Virus record (IMG/VR): IMGVR_UViG_3300025913_000004
Coordinates: 1-63,094 of that record
Strand: one strand, 5' to 3'
Origin: a virus
DNA length: 63,094 bases
The notes under the pieces were generated by a model, which had not been told where the DNA came from, made no database searches, and was given only the letters and a program-made list of their open reading frames with translations. Shown here piece after piece: positions 48,634-56,776 of this stretch (position 1 is its first letter; every line of letters starts with the position of its first letter). The position numbers were made by a program, and so were the translations under genes.

Positions 48634-49924
48634 TACTGACTGCTGTGGACTGAGCTTCGCACTGCGCGCGCAGGCCGCAGGTCACGAGGTGAAGTGGTTC
48701 ATCAAGAAGAAACCTTCCGTCCATGAAGAAGTGGGTCAGGGCTTTAAGGGAATCACTAAGGTAGACAACTGGCTCAGTCATGCGACGTGGGCAGACCTGA
48801 TCTTCTGCACGTCTAATGATGACTATCTTGAGAAGCTGGCACTGCTTAAGAAGAAGGGATTCCCTGTCTTTGCTCCTAGTCCTGAGTCGGCAAATCTAGA
48901 AATCACCCGACAAGATGGACTGAAGATGCTGGAGTCTGTGGGCATTGAATGCGCCCCATATAAGACGTTCCCCAACATGCGCGCAGCAGAAGCCCACGTG
49001 AGAAAGACTGGCGAGCGCTACGTGTTTAAGACTCTGGGCGATAATGAGGACAAGTCGCTCACCTATGTCAGCAAGTCTCCGGCCGATTTGATTGCTTGGA
49101 TGCAGCGCACGCCGCCACCCAAGGGTGAGGTGATGCTACAAACCTTCATCCAGGGAATTGAGATGGGGGTTAGCAGATTCATGGGCAGTAAGTCGTGGGT
49201 CGGTCAGTGGAACGAGAGCTTTGAGCACAAGAAGATGATGTCGGGCAACTACGGCCCCAACACGGGTGAGATGGGCACAGTGGCCTATTTCACTGAAACG
49301 AGCAAACTGGGATCAGAGACTCTGGGCAAGCTGGAGAAGCAGCTACTGTCGCTGGGGCATGTGGGCGACGTCGCGCTGGGGTTCATCATCGATGAGAAGG
49401 GCAAGCCCTGGCCCACGGAATGGACGTGCCGCTTTGGCTGGCCGATTGCAAACATGATGCTGGGGGCCACTAAGGGCGATCCTGTCCAGTGGATGCTTGA
49501 TGCGATCAACGGCAAAGATACTACTACTTTCAGTGAAGACATTGGTGTCTGTCTGGTTCTTGCTCATTCTGATTTTCCTCATGATAACGCTCCTCCTGAT
49601 GCTGTGGTTGGAGTCCCGGTCTACGGAGTGACGAAGGGGAATCAGAAGCATCTGCATCCACAGCAGATTATGATGAAGAAACTGCCCAACATGAAGGGCG
49701 ACAAGATGGTGGAGGAGAATATGTGGGCCACAGCAGGCAGCTACGCCACGGTCATCACTGGCTTTGGTGACAGCGTCAAGCAGGCGGCGACCCGAGCGTA
49801 CAAGACTGCCAAGGAACTACACATCGCCAACCCCATTCTTCGAGACGATATTGGAGAGGGATTGAAAACACAGTTGCCCGAGCTGCATAAGCTGGGGTAT
49901 GCTTTGCACTGCAACTACTCGTAA
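48614..49924 (+). CDS. ATP-grasp enzyme, PurD (GAR synthetase)-like (436 aa)
   Basis: GTG at 48614, overlapping the ejection gene by 20 bp. The ATP-grasp layout is visible: N-terminal KLLIVDTDCCGLSFALRAQA, ATP site YVFKTLGDNEDKSL, EVMLQTFIQGIEMGVSRFM, then GFIIDEKGKPWPTEWTCRFG. Against PurD the Glu of the metal site is kept but the Asn is Thr and the NxRFGDPE signature has become TCRFGWPI, so the substrate may differ from glycine/phosphoribosylamine. A ligase acting late in infection; substrate unknown. Confidence 0.8.
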   Translation: MKLLIVDTDCCGLSFALRAQAAGHEVKWFIKKKPSVHEEVGQGFKGITKVDNWLSHATWADLIFCTSNDDYLEKLALLKKKGFPVFAPSPESANLEITRQDGLKMLESVGIECAPYKTFPNMRAAEAHVRKTGERYVFKTLGDNEDKSLTYVSKSPADLIAWMQRTPPPKGEVMLQTFIQGIEMGVSRFMGSKSWVGQWNESFEHKKMMSGNYGPNTGEMGTVAYFTETSKLGSETLGKLEKQLLSLGHVGDVALGFIIDEKGKPWPTEWTCRFGWPIANMMLGATKGDPVQWMLDAINGKDTTTFSEDIGVCLVLAHSDFPHDNAPPDAVVGVPVYGVTKGNQKHLHPQQIMMKKLPNMKGDKMVEENMWATAGSYATVITGFGDSVKQAATRAYKTAKELHIANPILRDDIGEGLKTQLPELHKLGYALHCNYS

Positions 49925-49926
49925 CC

Positions 49927-50889
49927 ATGACCGCATCACTATCCTCACTGTACGGCGCTGGTGCTCAACTCTTCGATGATAAGGGCGTCGTGCTGAGTGG
50001 CGGTCTCATCTACACTTATCTGGCTGGGAGTACCACGCCAGCCATTACCTGGACGGATTCTGCGCAGACCGTTCCCAACGCCAACCCTATCCAGCTGAAT
50101 TCTGCAGGTAGGACGACTAGCGAGATCTATCTTCCCAACGGCACAGGCTATAAGTTCATTGTGACTGATAGTCTTGGCGCCTCCGTGGGACCGACGTGGG
50201 ATAATATCTTCAGTCTTGGGACTAACGCTGGGGGCACCAGCTCCGCTTCCGCGTGGGTGGAATCCGGTCTGGTCCCGACATTCTCTAGCAGCACCAGCTT
50301 CACCGTGCCAGGGAATCAGACTCTGGTGTTTCCTGTGGGAACTCGTATCAAGACCACAAACACCGCAGGTACGATCTATGCTACGGTCATTGCGGTAGCA
50401 TTCACTTCTTCTACGCTCGTAACGGTGAAGACAGATGCTGGCATTCTAGACGCGGGTCTGAATGACGTAGCGTACAGTCTGATCAGTGGACAAGCGTACT
50501 ACGCTCGTGGTCCGTTCACACCTGTTCTGAAGTTTGCTGGGGTTACGCAGACCACCTCCGTCACTCAGGGAGAATACATCCAACTGAGCAACGTCATTCT
50601 CTTCACTATCCGTTTGGGTAAGACCAATTCTGGATCTCCGTCTGGTGCGGTCACCATCGGTGGTCTTCCTTTTGCCTCCTCTGCTAGCTTCACGTACATC
50701 CAGAACGCTGCGCTGGTGACCCCCAACTGGCCCACGGGCATGACGGGTATGCATGGAGAAATTGCTGGCGGGGACATTCAGCTCTACTACAATACGACTT
50801 CAGGCATGTCCAATGTGCTGGACGCAGCCATCAATTCCAACACTGGTTCTACAAATATCTACGTTAGCGGAGTTTACTTCCTATCATGA
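49927..50889 (+). CDS. Tail appendage protein with fibre-type N-terminus (320 aa)
   Basis: ATG at 49927. LFDDKGVVLSGGLIYTYLAG, then TTPAITWTDSAQTVPNANPI and NGTGYKFIVTDSLGASVGPTW DNI form the standard virion-attachment domain of many phage fibres. A beta-rich C-terminal domain follows. Probably another receptor-binding or accessory fibre. Confidence 0.83.
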   Translation: MTASLSSLYGAGAQLFDDKGVVLSGGLIYTYLAGSTTPAITWTDSAQTVPNANPIQLNSAGRTTSEIYLPNGTGYKFIVTDSLGASVGPTWDNIFSLGTNAGGTSSASAWVESGLVPTFSSSTSFTVPGNQTLVFPVGTRIKTTNTAGTIYATVIAVAFTSSTLVTVKTDAGILDAGLNDVAYSLISGQAYYARGPFTPVLKFAGVTQTTSVTQGEYIQLSNVILFTIRLGKTNSGSPSGAVTIGGLPFASSASFTYIQNAALVTPNWPTGMTGMHGEIAGGDIQLYYNTTSGMSNVLDAAINSNTGSTNIYVSGVYFLS

Positions 50890-51095
50890 GCGATATTGAT
50901 CCCGTGGAGTACGGTAAACTCCTTGCAAAAGTTGATAATCTTGAGAAGTCAGTGTCCGCGCTGAATGATAAGATTGATGATCTAATGGCCATGGCCAATC
51001 AATCTAAAGGCGGACTGTGGGTTCTCATTTCAGTGGGCGGCGCAGTAGGCGCCGCTTTGACATGGGTAGCGGAACACTTCTTCGGGGGTAAATAA
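50886..51095 (+). CDS. Holin-like small membrane protein (69 aa)
   Basis: ATG at 50886 in an ATGA overlap. A coiled-coil N-terminus (LLAKVDNLEKSVSALNDKID) then one transmembrane helix (GLWVLISVGGAVGAALTWVA) and a short basic end. Lies immediately before a 3TM holin-like gene and lysozyme, so it is a holin or antiholin/pinholin partner (inference). Confidence 0.78.
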   Translation: MSDIDPVEYGKLLAKVDNLEKSVSALNDKIDDLMAMANQSKGGLWVLISVGGAVGAALTWVAEHFFGGK

Positions 51096-51559
51096 TGTTT
51101 ACTGCGATCATTGGCCTGCTGGGCGGCGCCACGGCGCGGCTGGTGCTGGGTCAGCTATTTGACTTCATCACCAAGTGGCAGGATAGCAAGAATCAGATTG
51201 CTCAGATGCGGGTGCAGGCAGAGATTGACGCTGCCAAGGCACAGCAGCAGATCAATCTACTGCAACTTCAGTCCAGTCTTGGCATCAAGGAGATTGAAGC
51301 CCAGGTGGACGCCCACGCGGCCACGACGGATGACGACAGCTTCCTGCAAGCGGTGAAGAATACCGCCGTCACGGTCGGCATCAAGTGGGTGGACGCATGG
51401 AATAGTGTGATCCGTCCCTTCCTCGCGACGATCTGCATCGGTCTTTGGATGATGGCGCTGTGGAAGCAGGGCTTCGTTCCTAACGACTGGGATCGTAATC
51501 TGATCAGCATTGCTCTGGGCATCTTCATCGGTGGTCGCATCCATGCCACTGGACGTTGA
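51095..51559 (+). CDS. 3TM holin-like protein (154 aa)
   Basis: ATG at 51095. Hydrophobic segments near 2-22 (FTAIIGLLGGATARLVLGQL), about 106-126 (FLATICIGLWMMALW) and about 134-148 (ISIALGIFIGGR), with a long amphipathic helix between. Similar in plan to GTA/phage 3TM holins. Would permeabilise the inner membrane for lysozyme; overlaps the lysozyme gene by 17 bp. Confidence 0.8.
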   Translation: MFTAIIGLLGGATARLVLGQLFDFITKWQDSKNQIAQMRVQAEIDAAKAQQQINLLQLQSSLGIKEIEAQVDAHAATTDDDSFLQAVKNTAVTVGIKWVDAWNSVIRPFLATICIGLWMMALWKQGFVPNDWDRNLISIALGIFIGGRIHATGR

Positions 51560-52013
51560 TGCGATCCTAGATGGGATTACCTCCATTGTTGCCACCCCTG
51601 GAGTTGAGGGGCTCGTGCTACATCCATACCTGGACTCAGTGGGGGTTCCAACCATCGGTCGTGGCACGACTATTTACCCCAATGGCGTACGAGTTACACT
51701 CCGTGATCCCTCCATCACGGTTGCGAAAGCTGACTTGTACGTGCGGGATCACCTTGTCCGGCGCACCCTACCTGCTGTGCTGCGGCTGTGCCCCACGCTG
51801 CAGACGGAGGCTCATTTTATCGCTATCGGCGACTGGACCTACAATCTCGGTGAAGGCAAGCTCAAGAACAGTACGCTTAGACAGAAAATCCTAGCCAGGG
51901 ACTGGAATGCCGTACCCACCGAGATCGCTAAGTGGATCTACGGCGGGGGCAAGGAGCTGGGCGGTCTAAAGCGCCGCCGCGCACTGGAAATACTGGCTTG
52001 GCAAGGGGCCTAG
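51543..52013 (+). CDS. Endolysin, GH24 lysozyme
   Basis: ATG at 51543 (156 aa); a longer in-frame start at 51510 would add 11 residues. Catalytic triad as in T4 lysozyme: Glu22 in GVEGL, Asp31 in HPYLDSVG, Thr37 in PTIGRGT, with T4 spacing (9 and 6). There is no signal peptide, so export depends on the holin. Cleaves peptidoglycan at the end of infection. Converges (4-bp overlap) with the minus operon. Confidence 0.93.
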   Translation: MPLDVDAILDGITSIVATPGVEGLVLHPYLDSVGVPTIGRGTTIYPNGVRVTLRDPSITVAKADLYVRDHLVRRTLPAVLRLCPTLQTEAHFIAIGDWTYNLGEGKLKNSTLRQKILARDWNAVPTEIAKWIYGGGKELGGLKRRRALEILAWQGA

Positions 52014-52198
52014 GACCAATCGAACAGGTCCTGCGCGCTCCGGTAGGCCCACAGCCCCCATAGGGGTACCAGCAGCAGGTCCAACGCGGTCGAAAACCGC
52101 CTATCGACGCTGTAGTCGTACCACGCGCACCAAGCCATGAATATCAGAGCTGCTATTTGAAAGATGAACGCAGCCCAGGTCAGTTGTCTGTTGGTCAC
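52010..52198 (-). CDS. Small membrane protein (62 aa)
   Basis: GTG at 52198 in a GTGA overlap with the gmhB-like gene. Two hydrophobic segments (WAAFIFQIAALIFMAWCAW; LDLLLVPLWGLWAY). Last gene of the minus operon; its end overlaps the lysozyme gene, leaving no room for a terminator. Function unknown. Confidence 0.7.
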   Translation of the reverse strand: MTNRQLTWAAFIFQIAALIFMAWCAWYDYSVDRRFSTALDLLLVPLWGLWAYRSAQDLFDWS

Positions 52199-52692
52199 TT
52201 AAACACTCCTTCCTTGACGAGATTCCACAGCCCGTCACTGTTGCGGTCGATCTTGAACCCGCGAATCTTGGCGTTGCGCCCCGCCTGCATGTCGTCCCAC
52301 TTGTCGCCCACCATGGCGCAGAGGCGATTCCGCTCCAGCTTCATGTCTCGGAACGCCTGTAGGATCATACCTGGGCGTGGCTTGCGGCACTGACACAAGT
52401 CCTCGGGACGGTGCGGGCAGAAATAGATTCTATCTATTTCTGCGCCGTAGTCATTCCAAAGCTTGTCCTTCATGACGCGGTTCTGCTCCTCGAACTCTCG
52501 TAGCAGCAACTCCCCCCGTCCCATGGCCGCCTGATTGGTACAGACTACGATCTCGTATCCCAGCACGCGCAGCTTGCCTAGCGCGTCACCCACGCCGGGC
52601 AGGATAGAGATCTCCTCGGGATGCTGCGGACGGCCAATGTCCTGAATGAGCGTGCCATCACGGTCTAGGAATATTGCTTTGGTTCGTTGCAT
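52195..52692 (-). CDS. gmhB: D-glycero-D-manno-heptose-1,7-bisphosphate 7-phosphatase
   Basis: ATG at 52692 (165 aa). HAD phosphatase: nucleophile motif FLDRDGTL (Asp10, Asp12), motif II VCTNQAAMGRG, and a late motif GDKWDDMQAG. A zinc-type insert CPHRPEDLCQCRKPRPGM (C-x-H ... C-x-C) is the hallmark of GmhB rather than histidinol phosphatase with other inserts. It would remove the 7-phosphate to give heptose 1-phosphate. Overlaps the nucleotidyltransferase gene by 35 bp. No catalytic residue is missing. Confidence 0.88.
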   Translation of the reverse strand: MQRTKAIFLDRDGTLIQDIGRPQHPEEISILPGVGDALGKLRVLGYEIVVCTNQAAMGRGELLLREFEEQNRVMKDKLWNDYGAEIDRIYFCPHRPEDLCQCRKPRPGMILQAFRDMKLERNRLCAMVGDKWDDMQAGRNAKIRGFKIDRNSDGLWNLVKEGVFK

Positions 52693-53131
52693 GAAGAATC
52701 TTATTGATCATGTCTGTGGTAGACACGCCCGGTAGCCGTGGGATGCTGAGCACGGCAAAGCCCTTCTTGATTGCCCATTGAGCCTCGGGGCCATCTAATC
52801 CAGATTCTGCGTCCTTGGCGTACACGACAGAATGAGAGACATTCTCAGTGATGTCTCTTTCAAACGCGATCACTGGACTGCTACAAGGCCTCACTGTGTA
52901 GGTGCAGTGCCCGCCCTTAAAGAGCAGATCAAAAAACTTGACAAGCTCTTTAGTCCGATCATTCTGGCTGATGATCGGACGCATGGAACCCTTCATGCGA
53001 CGTACAGATGCATCATCGTTTACGTACACCATGAGATGGTCTCCACCTTCCATGTGCCACGTCAGCTCTTGGAAGAAGTGACGATGACCTTCATGAAGAA
53101 GGTCAAAGCACCCATTAGTGACATAGATCAT
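52658..53131 (-). CDS. hldE2: Heptose-1-phosphate adenylyltransferase (HldE C-terminal half)
   Basis: ATG at 53131 (157 aa). Cytidylyltransferase-like fold: TNGCFDLLHEGHRHFF (Asn6, His13-x-x-His16) is the nucleotide-binding HxGH motif as in HldE, and VYVNDDASVRRMKG is the second strand and loop. Expected to join heptose 1-phosphate and ATP to give ADP-heptose and PPi. In E. coli this domain is fused to the kinase; here it is a separate gene. Confidence 0.87.
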   Translation of the reverse strand: MIYVTNGCFDLLHEGHRHFFQELTWHMEGGDHLMVYVNDDASVRRMKGSMRPIISQNDRTKELVKFFDLLFKGGHCTYTVRPCSSPVIAFERDITENVSHSVVYAKDAESGLDGPEAQWAIKKGFAVLSIPRLPGVSTTDMINKILHATNQSNIPRP

Positions 53132-53735
53132 CGATTACCTCGCAAATGCTGTGATACACGATCTGATGCAGCGTCTGCACCAGTGCGGTCTCGGTGGCGG
53201 GGACGTTCAGTGTAAGGTCAGAGTGAGCATGAAGCTTGCACTGCATGACCCCAGTCATCCCCACTACCGTGATGCCCATGTTCTGCGCGCACTGCGCGGC
53301 ATGTACCACGTTCGGACTGTTGCCGCTCGTACTGATGCAGATCAGTACGTCTCCTGACTGACCCAGCGCGGCCACCTGTCGTTCAAACACGTGGTTGAAT
53401 GAGAAGTCATTGGCGCAGGCCGTGAGAATCGCTTGGTCTGCAGTCAGTGCCATGGCGCTCAGAGGCTCACGATTCTTGGCGTACCGTACCACCAACTCGG
53501 CCGCGAAGTGCATGGCATCTGTGGCACTTCCACCATTGCCGCAGATCATCACCTTGCTGCCCTCCATCATGCGCTTGTGCATGAGCTGTGCCACGGTAGT
53601 GATCTCTTCGTGCAGTGTGTGGCCGAACATGAGAGCGTTGACCGCCCCGTAAGCCCTCCCCATGGCTTCCTTAACAATCTGTCGGCACTTATCCCTATCA
53701 GACTGGGACGGCAATCCGGTGCTTCCTGCACTCAT
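53115..53735 (-). CDS. gmhA: Sedoheptulose-7-phosphate isomerase
   Basis: ATG at 53735 (206 aa); a longer in-frame start at 53834 would lie deep inside the kinase gene. SIS domain: CGNGGSATDAMHFAAELVVR with the catalytic Glu80, ISTSGNSPNVV as the phosphate loop, and His190 in VQTLHQIVYH, matching Glu65 and His180 of E. coli GmhA. Converts sedoheptulose 7-phosphate to D-glycero-D-manno-heptose 7-phosphate. Overlaps both neighbours (38 and 17 bp). Confidence 0.9.
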   Translation of the reverse strand: MSAGSTGLPSQSDRDKCRQIVKEAMGRAYGAVNALMFGHTLHEEITTVAQLMHKRMMEGSKVMICGNGGSATDAMHFAAELVVRYAKNREPLSAMALTADQAILTACANDFSFNHVFERQVAALGQSGDVLICISTSGNSPNVVHAAQCAQNMGITVVGMTGVMQCKLHAHSDLTLNVPATETALVQTLHQIVYHSICEVIDDLCH

Positions 53736-54570
53736 CAAGAGTCTCCTGTAGTGTGATGGGACGGACACCTTCGTATTCGGTGCCCAGACCGGCGATGACG
53801 TTGGCAATGCGAGCTGCGTGCAGCAGCATCGCACCCTTCACAGCCCAGAATACGGCTAGTGCAGCAATCACCTGATCGCCCGCGCCCGTGGGATCAATGG
53901 TCTCCCTCTGCCAAGCGGGAATCTTCTCTCCATTCAAGACCATTCCTGCTGCGCCATGAGTTACCAACACGTTGTCAATGTTGCAGGGAATCATGAGAGT
54001 CATCATCTCCATGATGTTGGGCTTAATGACAGTGGCTCCCGCGTACTTAGTCCAGTCCCTGCCCTTGGGGTCTACGATCACCGGCACGTTCAGTGACCGT
54101 GCATGCTCAATCATCTTCTGCGGACGAGCTAGCACGCCCTTGCCGTAGTCGCTCAGCACCAGACACTCCACCAGACCTGTGTCCAGAACAGATATCACAT
54201 CTTTATCAAGCGAGTCCAGAACGTGATCAGACTCTGGGCCACGGTCAATGTCGTAGCGCATGAGCATCTTGCTACCCAGCATGACGCGGGTCTTGCACGT
54301 GGTCTCGCCATCGCTGGCATTCCACAGGACGTCGATGTCAGTACATTCACCCATCAACGTCTGGCTCGTGGGGTCTAGCCCACAGGTGGTCATCACCTGA
54401 ACTTCCTCCCCCAGCGCCATGATGCACCGGGCCACGTTCATGCAGCCACCGGGCATGAATCGCATGGACTGGTGCGTGACCACCGGGGTGCCGGGCGACT
54501 CGGGAGCATCTCTTGTGGACTCTACGTGATCGTAGATGTCCAGCATTGCATCTCCAACGACAAGAATCAC
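53698..54570 (-). CDS. hldE1: Heptose-7-phosphate kinase (HldE N-terminal half, PfkB family)
   Basis: ATG at 54570 (290 aa). PfkB/ribokinase fold: VVGDAMLDIYDHVESTRDAP at the start (as LIVGDVMLDRY of HldE), MPGGCMNVARCIMALG, and signature 2 DPTGAGDQVIAALAVF (about 228-243) with the catalytic Asp. Phosphorylates heptose 7-phosphate at C1 (beta), which leads to ADP-heptose, not to the GDP-alpha route. In the same operon as gmhA, hldE2 and gmhB. No epimerase (hldD) is seen nearby. Confidence 0.9.
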   Translation of the reverse strand: MILVVGDAMLDIYDHVESTRDAPESPGTPVVTHQSMRFMPGGCMNVARCIMALGEEVQVMTTCGLDPTSQTLMGECTDIDVLWNASDGETTCKTRVMLGSKMLMRYDIDRGPESDHVLDSLDKDVISVLDTGLVECLVLSDYGKGVLARPQKMIEHARSLNVPVIVDPKGRDWTKYAGATVIKPNIMEMMTLMIPCNIDNVLVTHGAAGMVLNGEKIPAWQRETIDPTGAGDQVIAALAVFWAVKGAMLLHAARIANVIAGLGTEYEGVRPITLQETLDECRKHRIAVPV

Positions 54571-54773
54571 TTCAGGGTCTCCAGCAGCGCGGCTGCCATG
54601 CGGATCTCGCGAGCGGTGACGCTGCCCACGGTACCAATGTCGATGATGAAGCTGTCTGGGATCTTGTCAGACAGACTAGATCTTAGCTTTGCTAGGGGTC
54701 TGAGATTCTTGATCAGCTGTCTGCGCTCGATCGATTGTCGCTCATTGCCGCCACACATGGGGCATTCGTTCAT
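54567..54773 (-). CDS. Small CxxC protein (68 aa)
   Basis: ATG at 54773, ATGA overlap on both sides. MNECPMCGGNERQ begins with a Cys-x-x-Cys metal-like motif; the rest is helical (TAREIRMAAALLETLK at the end). Joined to the heptose genes by overlap. Function unknown. Confidence 0.7.
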   Translation of the reverse strand: MNECPMCGGNERQSIERRQLIKNLRPLAKLRSSLSDKIPDSFIIDIGTVGSVTAREIRMAAALLETLK

Positions 54774-54886
54774 TTCTGCTTCGCCTTTTCAATGACGCGT
54801 TTCGCCTCACGACGCGCGTTTTGAGCGACACGTCGTGGAGGTATAGTCGGTCTCTTGGGATCTTCCTTACTCTCGGACGATTTCAT
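54770..54886 (-). CDS. Small basic protein (38 aa)
   Basis: ATG at 54886 overlapping the 68-aa helical gene and ending in ATGA with the CxxC gene. Very basic (RRVAQNARREAKRVIEKAKQ). Too short to assign; supported by the overlap chain. Confidence 0.5.
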   Translation of the reverse strand: MKSSESKEDPKRPTIPPRRVAQNARREAKRVIEKAKQK

Positions 54887-55073
54887 CCTGTTCTTCTTGA
54901 TTCATTAAGCGGATATCCTTGCGGAGCCGCTCAATGCGTCCTGCCAGCATGCTTTCCATGCTGGCGTAGTACTCCCTGTGCTTCGCCATGTTCAGTTTGT
55001 CGGCCTTCGCGGCTTCCATTTCGCGAACGGCGATTTGCAGGGCGGTTGGCTTCAACCAAGTGATGAACTTCAT
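54867..55073 (-). CDS. Helical protein (68 aa)
   Basis: ATG at 55073; amphipathic helices (REMEAAKADKLNMAKHREYY; RIERLRKDIRLMNQEEQDE). It lies in another frame within the 3' part of the 108-aa gene, and its codons look more natural there. Weak ribosome site, so probably coupled. Function unknown. Confidence 0.6.
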   Translation of the reverse strand: MKFITWLKPTALQIAVREMEAAKADKLNMAKHREYYASMESMLAGRIERLRKDIRLMNQEEQDEIVRE

Positions 55074-55257
55074 TGTTGTACTTCTCGACGATAGGGCAGA
55101 AGATACCCTGTTCCTTGGCGTCGTCCATCGCCAAGTCAGGGCTCAGCGCTGTTACCAGCGCCACGGTGCGCCATTGAACGTCGTACCACTGCAGATTCGT
55201 TGTACGATCTATCCATGGACCAAGCCACACGGGCTTGAGGATTGCGTAGGTTTGCAT
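54931..55257 (-). CDS. Hypothetical protein (108 aa)
   Basis: ATG at 55257. Residues 1-65 look real (LKPVWLGPWIDRTTNLQWYD; AKEQGIFCPIVEKYNNEV). The last 40 residues are low-complexity Arg/Gly/His and overlap the 68-aa frame, so the true C-terminus may differ. Function unknown. Confidence 0.5.
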   Translation of the reverse strand: MQTYAILKPVWLGPWIDRTTNLQWYDVQWRTVALVTALSPDLAMDDAKEQGIFCPIVEKYNNEVHHLVEANRPANRRSRNGSREGRQTEHGEAQGVLRQHGKHAGRTH

Positions 55258-55281
55258 AGCCTATTGTGTACCCGCGAGTTT

Positions 55282-55806
55282 TCAGGTGCAAGCCCGGAGT
55301 TGGCCCGGGTCCTGGTCTACATAGCCATGCCCAGCGTGCCCGGAGTCCGGCACGGACGCTTTCGATGGCGTGGCGGCGCATTGGTAATGGTGCTTTGTTA
55401 GCTCTCCCAAGAATTGGGGCTGTAGCCGATAAGTATGACGGCATTTCTTGCATTGATACAGATTCGTACCATCTCCGTAGTAACCTTCCACAGTGAATGA
55501 GTCCGGAAACACAGGAACTTCACCAATCTTAGCTCCAGACTCGGTATACACAAACTTGTTCCCGTAGATCTTCGGCTCTTCCTTCTCGGGCGGAGGATAC
55601 ATCTTGTCGTAGACTTCCAGATACTTCTCGATGAAGTGCTTGGCCTTCTCCAAGTCCTGCTTGCCGTGCTTCTTGCGACAGCGGGTCACGTACTTGGTGA
55701 TCTGCGCTTGGAAGTAGTCCAGATCATTTGCCACTACGTAGTCCCAATGTTGAATGCCGCTGGCGTAGTGATCACCGCCGATTTGAGTCTTGTTTGCGTT
55801 AGACAT
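55282..55806 (-). CDS. DUF3310 protein with C-terminal zinc motif (174 aa)
   Basis: ATG at 55806 with AGGAG upstream, overlapping the thymidylate-synthase-like gene. Residues 10-66 match DUF3310 (GDHYASGIQHWDYVVANDLD; FQAQITKYVTRCRKKHGKQD then LEKAKHFI), a family common in phages near nucleotide metabolism. Residues 119-143 add CKKC ... HHYQC, a metal-binding pattern not usual for the family. The last 30 residues are Gly/Asp/His-rich. Function unproven. Confidence 0.82.
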   Translation of the reverse strand: MSNANKTQIGGDHYASGIQHWDYVVANDLDYFQAQITKYVTRCRKKHGKQDLEKAKHFIEKYLEVYDKMYPPPEKEEPKIYGNKFVYTESGAKIGEVPVFPDSFTVEGYYGDGTNLYQCKKCRHTYRLQPQFLGELTKHHYQCAATPSKASVPDSGHAGHGYVDQDPGQLRACT

Positions 55807-56776
55807 TTTCTCTCCTTTTGATCCAATCGTGAAATCCGAGTTTCCAGTCGCACCACTCGATGCCTGCCAGCGTGTAGGGTCGTCCAGCCTTACGTTCAAG
55901 ATAGGCCCGTTTGAGGGGATCCGCAACATCGCGGATGAAGCGGGTGGCGTAGACGTTTCCTTCTGGCTTGAAGCGCCACGTGAGTTCCTGGCAATCTTCC
56001 AAGAAGTCAGTATAGATTTCATCGTCTGCAACCAGTGGAATGTGGAGATCCTTACCATTACGATAGTGATCTTCCGAGTAGGTGGGTGGGTTGGAAAGGA
56101 ACTCAGCCACCATGGGCACGTCGGTGTAGACGTGGAAGTTGTTGCTGAACTGTCGGTACACGCCCATGGGCAGCCTGATAGCCTGAGCAATGAACTCTTG
56201 CAGGATACTGAAGTGCACGACGTTGGCCCCGTAGGCACCCCACAGCATGTCGTTGCTGCGACAGCACACGGTCATATTCAGCTTCCCACCTCGGCAGTCC
56301 AAGTACAGATGGGTATTGCAGGGGCGATCATTCCACGGATGGGTCGTGAAGTCCAGTAATGGCGCCCACATGGAGATGACCACTTGTCGGGACTTGGGGT
56401 TGCTTTTCAGCTGAAGAATCGTTTCCTCAAGCTGATCCATGTTGAATGCTTCTCTCCAGCGCCATCCATAGGCACCATGCATGTCTAGCTCTTCAGTGTA
56501 GACCGCAATGCGAGGATTAAAGTCCACCAGAGGTGCGACGTTCTTGGCGCCAGTCAGCATCCATAGCGCTTCAAGGAGATGGAACACATGATTGCAATCC
56601 CGTCGAGGCTCAAAGAGAACACGCTCCCAGGGTCGCTCATATTCCGTAACAACTGGTCCAGGAGCCACCAGCACAGGTCCATTTCTAGATTCCTCTCTCA
56701 CACCAGCAGAGCGTAGCCACCACAGCCCGCTTAGGAACGCTTCGTTAACGTTCCGTTCCTTGATTACGTGGGTCAT
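55799..56776 (-). CDS. Thymidylate synthase homologue, probable dUMP hydroxymethylase
   Basis: ATG at 56776 (325 aa). TS-family core: catalytic Cys153 in RPCNTHLYL, the phosphate-site stretch CCRSNDMLWGAYGANVVHFS with Arg173, Ser174 and Asp176, and Asn185, which in TS reads uracil. The wGaYGANvVHFS form is that of phage hydroxymethylases and phage TS variants, not of housekeeping ThyA. A 5-hmdU kinase family gene is immediately upstream, so 5-hydroxymethyl-dUMP is the likeliest product; plain dTMP cannot be excluded. Confidence 0.87.
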   Translation of the reverse strand: MTHVIKERNVNEAFLSGLWWLRSAGVREESRNGPVLVAPGPVVTEYERPWERVLFEPRRDCNHVFHLLEALWMLTGAKNVAPLVDFNPRIAVYTEELDMHGAYGWRWREAFNMDQLEETILQLKSNPKSRQVVISMWAPLLDFTTHPWNDRPCNTHLYLDCRGGKLNMTVCCRSNDMLWGAYGANVVHFSILQEFIAQAIRLPMGVYRQFSNNFHVYTDVPMVAEFLSNPPTYSEDHYRNGKDLHIPLVADDEIYTDFLEDCQELTWRFKPEGNVYATRFIRDVADPLKRAYLERKAGRPYTLAGIEWCDWKLGFHDWIKRRENV

